A stretch of DNA of 22,008 bases from NCBI GenBank assembly GCA_023436225.1, contig JAEZKA010000037.1, positions 1-22,008 of the forward strand, written 5' to 3'. A program made the position numbers and the translations under genes. Numbering within the stretch: the stretch's first letter is position 1; the number at the start of each line of letters is the position of its first letter. Under the pieces are notes generated by a model. It saw only the letters and a program-made list of their open reading frames with translations. It was not told the DNA's origin and searched no databases. Source of the DNA: Bacillota bacterium (lineage in GTDB: Bacteria > Bacillota > Clostridia > Lachnospirales > Lachnospiraceae). Shown here piece by piece: positions 1 through 7,406 of this stretch.

Positions 1-637
1 GATATGCCTCGGACTGCCGTTCTTCTGTGGCATTGCAAATTGTATTTAAAACAAATATATCATAACCCTTTTTTGATATAATTTCAACTAAATCTTGAAA
101 TTTCTTGTAATTAAATGTCGTCTGTGCTACGATACAAATTTTACGTTCTTTGGAAACGCTAAATTCTTCTGCTTCTTCCTCGCTTTCAATCACGGTATAA
201 TCAGAGGAATCGGTAAGCGAAAAAGCCGATTTACACCATCCGATAATCCCTTCCACCTCCGGGTGGTTACGATTGCCGACGATGATAATATGCTGTCCTT
301 CCTCGCTTTTATCCCTGACCACCTTATGTATTTTTTTGACATAAGGACAGGTGGCATCAATCAATTTGTGACCATGAGAAGAAAGCTCTTTTTGTAAAGC
401 TTCCGAAATGCCATGGGATCGTATAATTATTGTTCCCACAGGTAACGTTTTTAATTCCTCAGGGAAATTAATCACTGTAACACCTTTTTGATTTAAATCA
501 GCAACAACCTCATCATTATGAATAATCGGACCATAGGTGTATACCTTTTCTCCGCCTTCAATCGCTTTATATACCAAATCAACAGCCCTTTTTACCCCAA
601 AGCAAAAACCGGCACTTGTTGCAGTAGTAATCTTCAA
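1..637 (-). CDS. ispH: 4-hydroxy-3-methylbut-2-enyl diphosphate reductase (IspH), 3' end cut by window edge
   Basis: IspH makes IPP and DMAPP from HMBPP in the last step of the MEP isoprenoid pathway, using a [4Fe-4S] cluster. The visible 212 residues read through to the window edge without a stop. All three cluster cysteines appear: C12 (AGFCFGVKRAV), C97 (DATCPYV) and C201 (NTICNATEERQ). The substrate-binding histidines H40, H75 and H125 are present, as is the catalytic Glu E127 in NHPEVEG. The start is a TTG at 637-635, preceded by GAAAGGAAGG; no ATG fits the conserved N-terminus, which begins MKITTATSAGFCFG. The gene lies 95 bp downstream of cmk in the same direction, so co-transcription is likely. 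In many clostridia IspH is fused to ribosomal S1 domains at its C-terminus; that part would lie outside the window and cannot be checked here. Confidence 0.96.
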   Translation of the reverse strand, partial: MKITTATSAGFCFGVKRAVDLVYKAIEGGEKVYTYGPIIHNDEVVADLNQKGVTVINFPEELKTLPVGTIIIRSHGISEALQKELSSHGHKLIDATCPYVKKIHKVVRDKSEEGQHIIIVGNRNHPEVEGIIGWCKSAFSLTDSSDYTVIESEEEAEEFSVSKERKICIVAQTTFNYKKFQDLVEIISKKGYDIFVLNTICNATEERQSEAY

Positions 638-732
638 TCTGTTCTACCTTCCTTTCAGCAAAATAAGCATCAGGTTAAGATCAAACATAAAATCCCATAA
701 AGCAGCGATCCATGACATAATATAAAGGATTA

Positions 733-1404
733 TTATTTTATCTTTTCTTGATACATCTGCATTATTTTATCCACGACCTCATCAATGGTAAGACTCGAGG
801 AATCTAATAATACAGCATCCTCTGCCTGTCGCAGAGGGGAATGCTCTCTGGTCATATCTCTCTGATCGCGGTCAATAATATCCTGCTCGATTGCTTCAAT
901 GTCAGCAGTCACACCTTTATCCTTAAGCTCTGCCCATCTCCTTCTGGCACGCTCTTTGGATGTCGCGGTCAGATATATCTTTAAATCAGCATCTGGAAGA
1001 ACACAGGTTCCGATATCCCTTCCATCCATAACGACGCTTTCCTTCTTAGCCAGATTCTGCTGTAGTTCAACCAGCTTCAAACGAACGGTTTTATTCACGG
1101 ATGAGGCACTTGCCATGTTTCCAACCTCTTCCGTACGGATCAAGCCGTTGACATTCTCTCCGTTCAGGATAACAAACTGTTCGCCATCCTTATACTCAAT
1201 CGTAATATCCACCTCATTACAGGCTGCTTCAATTCGTACCGTATCGGAAGCCTCGATATTGTTTCTTAAAAAATATAATGCCATAGCACGATACATTGCT
1301 CCAGTATCAACATAAATAAATCCCAGTCGCTTTGCTAATCGTTTTGCTATGGTGCTTTTACCGGCTCCGGCCGGTCCGTCAATTGCAAGATTGAAATTCT
1401 TCAT
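733..1404 (-). CDS. cmk: Cytidylate kinase
   Basis: Cmk phosphorylates CMP and dCMP with ATP to supply CTP and dCTP in the cytoplasm. The 223-residue product has the usual family length. It shows the P-loop GPAGAGKST at residues 10-18, the NMP-binding DTGAMYRA at 33-40, MDGRDIGT at 126-133 and the arginine-rich lid region (RDQRDMTREHSPLRQAEDA) near 179-197. An open frame continues 25 codons upstream, but the ATG at 1404 is chosen because it begins the conserved MKNFNLAIDGPAG and has an excellent CGGAGGTGG ribosome binding site 6-7 bp before it. It lies 38 bp after the stop of the BaiN-like flavoprotein gene and precedes ispH, an order common in clostridia, so the three genes probably form one operon. 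Confidence 0.96.
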   Translation of the reverse strand: MKNFNLAIDGPAGAGKSTIAKRLAKRLGFIYVDTGAMYRAMALYFLRNNIEASDTVRIEAACNEVDITIEYKDGEQFVILNGENVNGLIRTEEVGNMASASSVNKTVRLKLVELQQNLAKKESVVMDGRDIGTCVLPDADLKIYLTATSKERARRRWAELKDKGVTADIEAIEQDIIDRDQRDMTREHSPLRQAEDAVLLDSSSLTIDEVVDKIMQMYQEKIK

Positions 1405-1442
1405 AACAATCCACCTCCGAGTTTCTTTATGTGAAATGTATT

Positions 1443-2675
1443 TTATACGGATAAGCCAGCCAGATATCCAGTAGACCATGCTATTTGTAGATTGTAACCG
1501 CCGGTCAGGGCATCCAGGTCAAGAACCTCTCCTGCAAAAAACACATTTTTCACCAATTTTGATTCCATTGTTGAGGGATTTATCTCCTTCACGTTGATTC
1601 CACCCTTTGTGATGACTGCTTGATTATAATCGCTGAGCTTAGTGATATGAAGCGTAAAATGCTTCAAAAGACCAACGAGAGCAAGCCGTTCTTCTTTCGT
1701 GATAGAATTTACTTTCTTTTCCGAATCGATAGGGCTTAGACGAATAATAACATCTATTAGTTTATTTGGCAATAGGTGGTCTAACGAATTCTTAAATTGT
1801 TTATTTTTAAATTCTTCAAAATCTCGTAAGATTCGTGTGTCCAACTGATCCTCGGTTAGAGCTGGCTTTAAGTCAATACTGAGTGTTATCGGCTCCCTAC
1901 TCTTAAGATAAGGAATGATATAGCTGCTTGCACTTAAGATGACAGGACCGCTTACGCCAAAATGAGTAAATAGCAATTCACCAAAATCCTGGTAGATTTG
2001 TTTCTGCCCGCATGTGATACTGACCTTTATGTTTTTGAGGGATAATCCCATCAGCTCCTTCACAAAGGTTTCTTTGGTATGGAGGGGAACCAGGGAAGGG
2101 GATAATTCTGTGACAGTATGCCCGAATGCTTTGGCAAAGGTATAACCATCTCCGGTGGAACCGGTTATTGGGTATGATAAGCCACCGGTAGTAATAATGA
2201 CTGAATCCCCAAGAAAGGTCTCCTCAGAATTTTTTATTTTTAATCCATGAAAGCTACCATCCTTAATAATAATCTTGGTAACCTCACTCTTATATCGAAG
2301 CATCACGGACAATCGCTCCAGCTCCTTGCGAAGTACTGCGATGACATCAGAGGATTTATCTGATTCAGGAAAAACACGGTTACCGCGTTCAACCTTGATG
2401 GGGAGACCGAGCTGTTCAAAGAAATCCATAGCATCATAATTACTAAAGGTATGATATGCTTTAAACATAAACTTGGGATTGGTTACCACCTGCTCAAAAA
2501 AAGCATCCCTATCACAGGCATTTGTAAGATTACATCTACCTTTTCCTGTTATATATAGCTTTTTCCCTAGCTTTTCGTTCTTCTCCAGAAGCACGACCTG
2601 ATGGCCGCCTCGTGCGGCAGTTATTGCAGCTAGCATACCAGCCGCTCCGCCTCCAATCACATACACCTTACTCAT
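1443..2675 (-). CDS. BaiN/HI0933-family NAD(P)/FAD-dependent oxidoreductase (aminoacetone oxidase family)
   Basis: This is a 410-residue flavoprotein of the HI0933/BaiN family, the usual length. The N-terminal Rossmann FAD motif is GGGAAGMLAA (residues 8-17), followed by the family signature KLYITGKGRCNLTN near 42-55. The C-terminus ends with VFFAGEVLDLDALTGGYNLQIAWSTGYLAG, the second FAD-contacting segment. Physiological substrates are mostly unknown; one gut homologue (BaiN) has been linked to bile-acid dehydroxylation, but the family is found in almost all clostridia, so a bile-acid role should not be assumed. The ATG at 2675 is preferred over a TTG at 2684 because the GAAAGG ribosome binding site is only 2 bp from the TTG and 11 bp from the ATG. 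The gene heads a probable operon with cmk and ispH; a candidate promoter lies at 2902-2930. Confidence 0.9.
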   Translation of the reverse strand: MSKVYVIGGGAAGMLAAITAARGGHQVVLLEKNEKLGKKLYITGKGRCNLTNACDRDAFFEQVVTNPKFMFKAYHTFSNYDAMDFFEQLGLPIKVERGNRVFPESDKSSDVIAVLRKELERLSVMLRYKSEVTKIIIKDGSFHGLKIKNSEETFLGDSVIITTGGLSYPITGSTGDGYTFAKAFGHTVTELSPSLVPLHTKETFVKELMGLSLKNIKVSITCGQKQIYQDFGELLFTHFGVSGPVILSASSYIIPYLKSREPITLSIDLKPALTEDQLDTRILRDFEEFKNKQFKNSLDHLLPNKLIDVIIRLSPIDSEKKVNSITKEERLALVGLLKHFTLHITKLSDYNQAVITKGGINVKEINPSTMESKLVKNVFFAGEVLDLDALTGGYNLQIAWSTGYLAGLSV

Positions 2676-2726
2676 AGCTTTCAATACCTTTCTTTATATC
2701 AAGTGCATAGGCACAGGATGATTATA

Positions 2727-2959
2727 TTCTCATAATAGCAGATTAGCAACACAATAGACGTTCTCATAATAGCAGATTAGCAACACAATGACTATGTCAT
2801 TGTGTTGTCGTTGCACTTATCCAAGATATCAACAGAACTTCATCGTGCAAGCACGTGAAGTTTCTATTGATATCTTGGACTAATCTGCTATATCGATATC
2901 TAAGATAACATAGTATTAGGTAATTGTCGAATACAAAATAAGTATCGCAATTACCTAAT
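2727..2959. repeat. Intergenic block of direct repeats and nested palindromes
   Basis: The block lies between the GerMN lipoprotein gene and the BaiN-like gene. It contains: (a) a 29-bp direct repeat beginning TTCTCATAATAGCAG, at 2727-2755 and 2761-2789; (b) a perfect 12-bp hairpin, CAACACAATGAC at 2781-2792 with its complement at 2796-2807 and a 3-nt loop; (c) a long hairpin, arms 2820-2848 and 2851-2879, with one mismatch, two single-base bulges and a 2-nt loop; (d) an outer pair, ATAGCAGATTAG at 2769-2780 and its complement at 2880-2891, which encloses b and c and could form a three-way junction; (e) a separate hairpin, ATTAGGTAATTG at 2915-2926 with its complement at 2948-2959. There is no coding frame of note. 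It could be a small non-autonomous mobile element (MITE-like) or a structured 5' leader of the BaiN-like operon. Confidence 0.85.
2902..2930 (-). promoter_or_regulatory. Candidate sigma-A promoter for the BaiN-cmk-ispH operon
   Basis: Read on the minus strand, TCGACA (2930-2925, five of six -35 bases) is followed after 17 bp by TATCTT (2907-2902, four of six -10 bases). The -35 box overlaps the left arm of the hairpin at 2915-2959. Transcription would start near 2895 and pass through the palindromes at 2769-2891 before reaching the BaiN-like gene, giving a leader of about 220 nt. This is a pattern match only. Confidence 0.4.
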
Positions 2960-2999
2960 GAAAATTTGTCTTATAAAGTTAGCTTAACCAGCTTTCTCT

Positions 3000-3656
3000 T
3001 TATTTATCTTCCAAATAGATATCATTTAATCCAAATTCAAAATGTCCGCTAATATAAGCTTTTCCTTCAGCACGGTATATAACCTTGTTGTAATCCTTAT
3101 TGTAATCCTTCCGATGATCAATCACGCTTTGAGCAATCGCATCCAGAATGGCTGCTTCATAAGCAGAACCCATCTCGCTAAGAGGTGCCTTATCCTTATA
3201 AAAGCTGACAATAACAGTATCATCCTCATAGCTAACATCCTGAATTCCAACTTCAATGGATCGATCCGCCATTGACTCTACCACTTTTTCAATAATCAGA
3301 TCAGGTGTAATCTTGGTATCCGCCGGAACCAATGCGATTTCCGCTTCTATCTCACCAGTATCTATATTCACAGTATACAAGGGCAGCTCAATACTATTAG
3401 TGGGTTGGATGTCAGGGGGTGTTGGTGTAGATTCAGTCGATTTTTGGGGCTCTGTGGAGTCTTTGTCTTTGGGGGTGTCTGTAATGCTCGATGAAGTATC
3501 ATCCTTCTCGTCATCATTCGGAGCCAAGGTAATTACTGAGCTGTTATCCTCCTCCGATTCATCAAAGAAATCAAATTGAAACATATTGCATCCTGCCAAA
3601 AGGAGCAAACCTATAACCACCAAAATCAATACGAAATTTCTTTTTGTTCGTTCCAT
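3000..3656 (-). CDS. GerMN-domain lipoprotein
   Basis: This is a 218-residue predicted lipoprotein. The N-terminus has a short basic region, a hydrophobic stretch (residues 8-20) and the lipobox LLAGC with the lipidated Cys at 23, so it should be anchored on the outer face of the membrane. An acidic Ser/Thr/Pro-rich linker follows (roughly 30-85). The C-terminal part (about 85-218: LPLYTVNIDTGEIEAEIALVPAD onward) resembles GerMN domains, which occur in spore germination and sporulation lipoproteins such as GerM. The assignment rests on this pattern and is moderately sure. The ATG at 3656 has GGAGGT 5 bp upstream and begins the signal peptide; the frame extends 19 codons further without a better site. 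A 12-bp tandem duplication encodes DYNKDYNK near residue 188. The gene appears to stand alone, with a possible -10 box (TATAAT) at 3693-3688. Confidence 0.8.
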   Translation of the reverse strand: MERTKRNFVLILVVIGLLLLAGCNMFQFDFFDESEEDNSSVITLAPNDDEKDDTSSSITDTPKDKDSTEPQKSTESTPTPPDIQPTNSIELPLYTVNIDTGEIEAEIALVPADTKITPDLIIEKVVESMADRSIEVGIQDVSYEDDTVIVSFYKDKAPLSEMGSAYEAAILDAIAQSVIDHRKDYNKDYNKVIYRAEGKAYISGHFEFGLNDIYLEDK

Positions 3657-3984
3657 AATTACCTCCGATATGATACAAGGTAGTAGAATTATAACGAATG
3701 AATTGTGCAACAAAAAACGTTAGACATAAAATTCTGTACGTAATATACATATAATTCCAACTACTTTTACAATAAACATTATTAGGACCTTCATTGTCTT
3801 AACAATAGCCTATAACTGTGTCATTTCTATGGTATAATGGAACATTTTTATTAAATTACTACAAATTTTGCTCACCAATTGTCAAAGTATCCCATATTAT
3901 TTGGTATAAATTGCTATATTTATTCTAGAATCGAGGAGGATGGTAAAATACCACTTTATACCAGGTGTTTTTTTTGAGACCCCT
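3657..3984. other. Intergenic region between cinA and the GerMN lipoprotein gene
   Basis: This 328-bp stretch has no convincing gene. On the minus strand it holds a possible -10 box for the lipoprotein (TATAAT, 3693-3688), with no clear -35 at the right distance. On the plus strand there is an extended -10 (TGGTATAAT, 3830-3838). About 130 bp further on is a weak hairpin (3941-3963) followed by eight T (3968-3975), which would fit a short plus-strand transcript. I see no strong terminator for cinA on the minus strand. Confidence 0.5.
3830..3975 (+). ncRNA. Possible plus-strand small RNA (promoter-like start to terminator-like end)
   Basis: An extended -10 element, TGGTATAAT, at 3830-3838 would start a transcript near 3845. 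At 3941-3963 the strand can fold TGGTA with TACCA plus three further A-U pairs past one bulge, and T8 at 3968-3975 follows after 4 nt. The -35 region is poor, and the hairpin is short and AU-rich. The unit is convergent to cinA, and its end overlaps the cinA 3' flank. I do not recognise any known RNA family. This is a weak, purely structural call. Confidence 0.22.
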
Positions 3985-5232
3985 CTAGTTTAAATGACGT
4001 CGAAGTAGATCTAAGGCTGCAATTACACTTTGATCCCGAATTTTAAGGCGGTTCCCTTTCAGATGAAGTTCCTTCACTGTTACCTGATCCTTCACCAGGC
4101 AGGCAATATAAACTAGACCGACTGGTTTATCCTCAGTTCCACCTTCGGGACCTGCAATCCCAGTGATCGCTAGAGCTGTATCCGCATTTGCTGTCTTGGC
4201 AGCACCCCTGGCCATCTCCTCAGCAGTTTGGCGACTGACAGCGCCATATACCGCCAAGGTCTCTTCTTTAACACCGAGATATTTCATCTTAGCCTCGTTA
4301 GAATAAGTGATAAAGCCTTCCTTTAGGATATTCGATATTCCTGCCACATTAACCAAACGTCCTGTCAGCATTCCACCAGTACAAGATTCTGCTGTCACAA
4401 TCGTATAATTCTTCTCCTGTAGTCTTTTCACTAAAACTTCCTCCAGAGACTCATCCTCATCAGTACTGTAGATATTAACACCAAAGCGGCGGTACAATTC
4501 TTCTACGACAGGCTGAATCAGCTTAACCGCCTCCTCCTTATGGTCCGCAGAGGCAGTCACCCTGAAATGTACCTCACCGTTCTTGGCATAAGGTGCTATA
4601 GTTGGGTTAGTCTGGGCGTTGATCAGGTCCATAATATCCGTCTCCGCTTTACTCTCGCCAATTCCGCAGATCTTCACCATTTTTGATACAAAGATTTTAT
4701 TCTGTTTCTTTGTAAGATACGGATAAATAGCTTCCTCAAACATGGGGATCATCTCGTTAGGAGGACCAGGCATAAGGATAACTGTCTTGCCCTCCTGTTC
4801 TACGATATAGCCTGGAGCAGTTCCATTATTGTTTTCTACAACGATAGAACCATCAATTTTTAAGGCTTGCTTCCAATTGTTTTCGGTTACGACAGAGTTA
4901 ACCTCCTTTTGATAACGAAACCGAAAATAGGAAGCAATTCTTTCTCTTGAAGCGTCGTCCATGATCAGCTCCCGCTCCATTATCTTCGCTACTGCTTCTT
5001 TCGTCATATCATCCTGGGTTGGGCCGAGACCTCCGGTTAAGATCAGGATATCGGAACGATTTAAGGCAGTTCGAATGCTTTCGCAAAGTCGACCCTCATT
5101 ATCGCCGACGGTTACCTGATAATAAAGGGAAAAGCCTAACTGGGCACATTTCTGAGATAGATAATTTGCATTGGTGTTCACGATATTTCCAAGTAATAAT
5201 TCGGTTCCTACACTGATTAATTCAACGGTCAT
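3985..5232 (-). CDS. cinA: CinA family protein: competence/damage-inducible protein, nicotinamide-nucleotide amidohydrolase
   Basis: This is a full-length two-domain CinA of 415 residues. The N-terminal half is a MoaB/MogA-like domain (MTVELISVGTELLLGNIVNTNA; TGGLGPTQDDMTKEAVA near 66-82; MPGPPNEMIP near 154-163), linked in the family to ADP-ribose pyrophosphatase activity. The C-terminal half is the PncC-type domain (VTAESCTGGMLTGRLVNVAGIS; ALAITGIAGPEGGTEDKPVGLVYIA), which deamidates NMN to nicotinate mononucleotide in pyridine nucleotide recycling. The family is named after a competence operon, but its main role is thought to be nucleotide salvage. The ATG at 5232 has a strong GAGGAGG site 6 bp upstream. 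It follows pgsA with a hairpin in the 121-bp gap, so part of its transcription may be attenuated or separate. Confidence 0.95.
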   Translation of the reverse strand: MTVELISVGTELLLGNIVNTNANYLSQKCAQLGFSLYYQVTVGDNEGRLCESIRTALNRSDILILTGGLGPTQDDMTKEAVAKIMERELIMDDASRERIASYFRFRYQKEVNSVVTENNWKQALKIDGSIVVENNNGTAPGYIVEQEGKTVILMPGPPNEMIPMFEEAIYPYLTKKQNKIFVSKMVKICGIGESKAETDIMDLINAQTNPTIAPYAKNGEVHFRVTASADHKEEAVKLIQPVVEELYRRFGVNIYSTDEDESLEEVLVKRLQEKNYTIVTAESCTGGMLTGRLVNVAGISNILKEGFITYSNEAKMKYLGVKEETLAVYGAVSRQTAEEMARGAAKTANADTALAITGIAGPEGGTEDKPVGLVYIACLVKDQVTVKELHLKGNRLKIRDQSVIAALDLLRRHLN

Positions 5233-5278
5233 TGTTTCCTCCTCTTAAATCATGGAATAATAAATACCTGTTTCGTAT

Positions 5279-5324
5279 AAAAGACACTATCTCCAACGCC
5301 TTGAGGCACATAAGAAATAGTGTC
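5279..5324 (-). terminator. Hairpin with T-tract between pgsA and cinA
   Basis: The arms GACACTAT (5283-5290) and ATAGTGTC (5317-5324) pair perfectly, with an inner GCCT/AGGC hairpin at 5298-5307. Read on the minus strand, the stem is followed at once by TTTTAT. It would end or attenuate the rimO-pgsA transcript before cinA. The inner part of the stem has mismatches, so it may be only partly effective. Confidence 0.6.
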
Positions 5325-5353
5325 ATAAATATCAACTGATGTCTATAATTAAA

Positions 5354-5893
5354 TTAGTGTGTTTCTTTCAATACATTCTTATTCTTAATCATATAATCGA
5401 TCAAAGAGATAATTGTCAGCACCGCTGCAAGATAGATCGCGATCTGCTCCAGAACATTTATAAAGACAAAATCCAGATTAATAATCAGCATAATACTCAT
5501 CACCATCTGTACAACTGTCTTAATTTTTCCCCACCAGCTGGCTGCAATCACTACTCCATTATCGGATGCTATCAACCGAAATCCGCTGATAATAAATTCT
5601 CTCGCGATTATAATAATAACAATCCAAGCAGGTAATAGCTTAAGTTCCACCAGGCAGATCATTGCACTGGATACAAGGAGCTTATCTGCTAATGGATCCA
5701 TGAACTTACCGAAATTTGTAACCAGATTATTCTTCCTGGCAATGTATCCGTCCAGTAGGTCGGATAAGGCCGCAATGATAAAAATGGCTGCGGCAATATA
5801 TCTACCTCCGGGAATAGTGGATACCAGCATAAATATAAGAAATATCGGTATCATACATACTCTGAAAATAGTTATTTTATTCGGTAGATTCAT
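5354..5893 (-). CDS. pgsA: CDP-diacylglycerol--glycerol-3-phosphate 3-phosphatidyltransferase
   Basis: PgsA transfers the phosphatidyl group from CDP-diacylglycerol to glycerol-3-phosphate, the committed step to phosphatidylglycerol and cardiolipin in the membrane. The 179-residue product has the normal length and several hydrophobic helices. The CDP-alcohol phosphotransferase signature is complete: D45, D48-G49, A52-R53, G62, D66 and D70 (DLLDGYIARK...FGKFMDPLADK). The conserved N-terminus MNLPNKITIFRV confirms the start at 5893, with AAGGGAG upstream. The start lies 2 bp after the rimO stop, so the genes are almost certainly co-transcribed and translationally coupled. Members with other polyol substrates exist, but the length and the rimO-pgsA-cinA context favour PgsA. 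Confidence 0.95.
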   Translation of the reverse strand: MNLPNKITIFRVCMIPIFLIFMLVSTIPGGRYIAAAIFIIAALSDLLDGYIARKNNLVTNFGKFMDPLADKLLVSSAMICLVELKLLPAWIVIIIIAREFIISGFRLIASDNGVVIAASWWGKIKTVVQMVMSIMLIINLDFVFINVLEQIAIYLAAVLTIISLIDYMIKNKNVLKETH

Positions 5894-5895
5894 TG

Positions 5896-7233
5896 TTACA
5901 AGCTCCCTTCTGATAACTCGCCTATAAGATCGTAGCCCTTAGCACCGGTAATGTTTGTTTTCACAAGATCGCCGGATATCAGCTCCCGATCTGAAGATAA
6001 GAATACAAATCCGTCCACCTGTGGCGCATCCATATAGGTTCTTCCGATATAGACCTGATCCTCATCTGCAATTCTTCCTTCAATTAATACATCGAAGGTC
6101 TTGCCGACCAAGCTTTGAGTTCGTTGAAATACAATTTCCTGCTGAAGCTTCATGATTTCCTTTTGTCTCTGTTTCTTAACCTTTGCCAGAATCTGAGGCT
6201 TTAATTTAGCTGCAGCTGTATTATCTTCTTTGGAATAAGTGAATACGCCAAGACGATCAAATCGCATCTCTTTCACAAATTCCATCAGCTCCTGATGCTC
6301 CTCTGGTGTTTCGGTAGGAAAACCTGTAATCAGAGTCGTTCTTAGTACTATATCGGGAAGATTCTTGCGAAGCTTAGTTATAATATGAACCAGATCTGCT
6401 TTGTTCGTTCTTCTTCCCATCAGCTTCAGAATTCGATCAGAGGCATGCTGGATTGGAAGATCAAGATAACGGCAAATTTTAGGTTCCTGCTTCATAGTAT
6501 CAATCAACTCATCTGTAATCTCCTCGGGATAACAATATAGAATACGGATCCATTCGATTCCGTTTATCCTGCATAATTCATGGAGCAGGTTGGATAATCG
6601 AACCTCGCCGTAGATGTCCTTGCCATATAGAGTAGTCTCTTGCGCAACCAGAAGCAATTCCTTTACTCCCTGCTCTGCAAGATACCTAGCCTCTTCTAAT
6701 AAATCATCCATGGGAACACTTCGATAATTTCCTCTTATTTGAGGTATGATACAGTAAGTACAATGCTTATCACAGCCCTCCGCTATTTTTAGATATGCAA
6801 AATAGCTACCCGAGGTGAGCATACGTTTATTATTCGTCTTCGGAAGTAATTCGAGAGATTCAAAATGTGAATGTTGCTTTCCGTCTGTAACTTCTTTGAT
6901 TACATCAATAATCTTTGTAAAGCTGGAGGTTCCGAGAAGTGCATCAACCTCGGGAATCTCCTTCAAAATCTCTTCTTTATAACGTTCTGCTAGACAACCT
7001 GTTACGATCAACGCCTTCAAATTACCATGCTTCTTATACTCTGCCATCTCCAGTATCGTTGTGATGCTTTCTTCCTTCGCATCATGAATGAAGCAGCAGG
7101 TATTAATAATAATGATGTCTGCTTCCTGTTCCTCATTGGTAATCCGATATCCGTTCTCGTTTAGGATTCCAAGCATATTTTCACTGTCAACCAGATTCTT
7201 ATCGCAACCTAGTGAGATAAAATATATATTCAT
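5896..7233 (-). CDS. rimO: Ribosomal protein S12 (Asp) methylthiotransferase
   Basis: RimO is a radical-SAM enzyme that adds a methylthio group to a conserved aspartate of ribosomal protein S12. The 445-residue product shows the three-domain layout. The N-terminal MTTase domain carries cluster cysteines C10 (SLGCDKN), C46 (NTCCF) and C80 (TGCLAERY). The radical-SAM core has CxxxCxxC at C154/C158/C161 (EGCDKHCTYCIIP). A C-terminal TRAM domain spans roughly 375-440. The LGCDKNLVDSE start and the IPQIRGNYRS motif point to RimO rather than the tRNA enzyme MiaB. The ATG at 7233 is preceded by CGGAGG. A candidate promoter lies at 7309-7337, making this the first gene of a rimO-pgsA-cinA operon. Confidence 0.95.
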   Translation of the reverse strand: MNIYFISLGCDKNLVDSENMLGILNENGYRITNEEQEADIIIINTCCFIHDAKEESITTILEMAEYKKHGNLKALIVTGCLAERYKEEILKEIPEVDALLGTSSFTKIIDVIKEVTDGKQHSHFESLELLPKTNNKRMLTSGSYFAYLKIAEGCDKHCTYCIIPQIRGNYRSVPMDDLLEEARYLAEQGVKELLLVAQETTLYGKDIYGEVRLSNLLHELCRINGIEWIRILYCYPEEITDELIDTMKQEPKICRYLDLPIQHASDRILKLMGRRTNKADLVHIITKLRKNLPDIVLRTTLITGFPTETPEEHQELMEFVKEMRFDRLGVFTYSKEDNTAAAKLKPQILAKVKKQRQKEIMKLQQEIVFQRTQSLVGKTFDVLIEGRIADEDQVYIGRTYMDAPQVDGFVFLSSDRELISGDLVKTNITGAKGYDLIGELSEGSL

Positions 7234-7308
7234 TATTCCTCCGTATTTAACACTTGTAGTACTCCCTTCCGATTGAGAAGATTTAATGGAATACTAAAAG
7301 AGCTGCCT

Positions 7309-7337
7309 GTTGTAATTAAGTAAGTGTTTAACTGCAA
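7309..7337 (-). promoter_or_regulatory. Candidate promoter of rimO-pgsA-cinA
   Basis: On the minus strand, TTGCAG (7337-7332) and TACAAC (7314-7309) are 17 bp apart, each matching four of six consensus bases. The start would be near 7302, giving a leader of about 70 nt. The surrounding gap (7234-7406) also has a small GAGTT/AACTC hairpin at 7383-7395 after the unknown gene, which is not a convincing terminator. This is a pattern match only. Confidence 0.4.
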
Positions 7338-7406
7338 CAAACATTGTAACAGCTTTTATAGAAAAAAGAAATAGTTTATTTGGAGTTTGCAACTCTGTAT
7401 GAATTT

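Noticed and set aside
899..1315. 138-codon plus-strand frame opposite cmk
   Set aside because: Antisense shadow of cmk; cmk has clear motifs and its own ribosome binding site.
1405..1479. Upstream 25-codon extension of cmk
   Set aside because: Overlaps the end of the BaiN-like gene and lacks a ribosome binding site; the conserved start and CGGAGGTGG are at 1404.
2727..2789. Two-copy direct repeat considered as a CRISPR fragment
   Set aside because: Only two units with a 5-bp gap, no third repeat, no cas gene; the repeat is part of a palindromic element.
3940..3993. Plus-strand 17-codon frame preceded by GAGGAGG
   Set aside because: The purine run touches the ATG with no spacing, the frame overlaps the cinA 3' end and includes the T8 run; probably chance.
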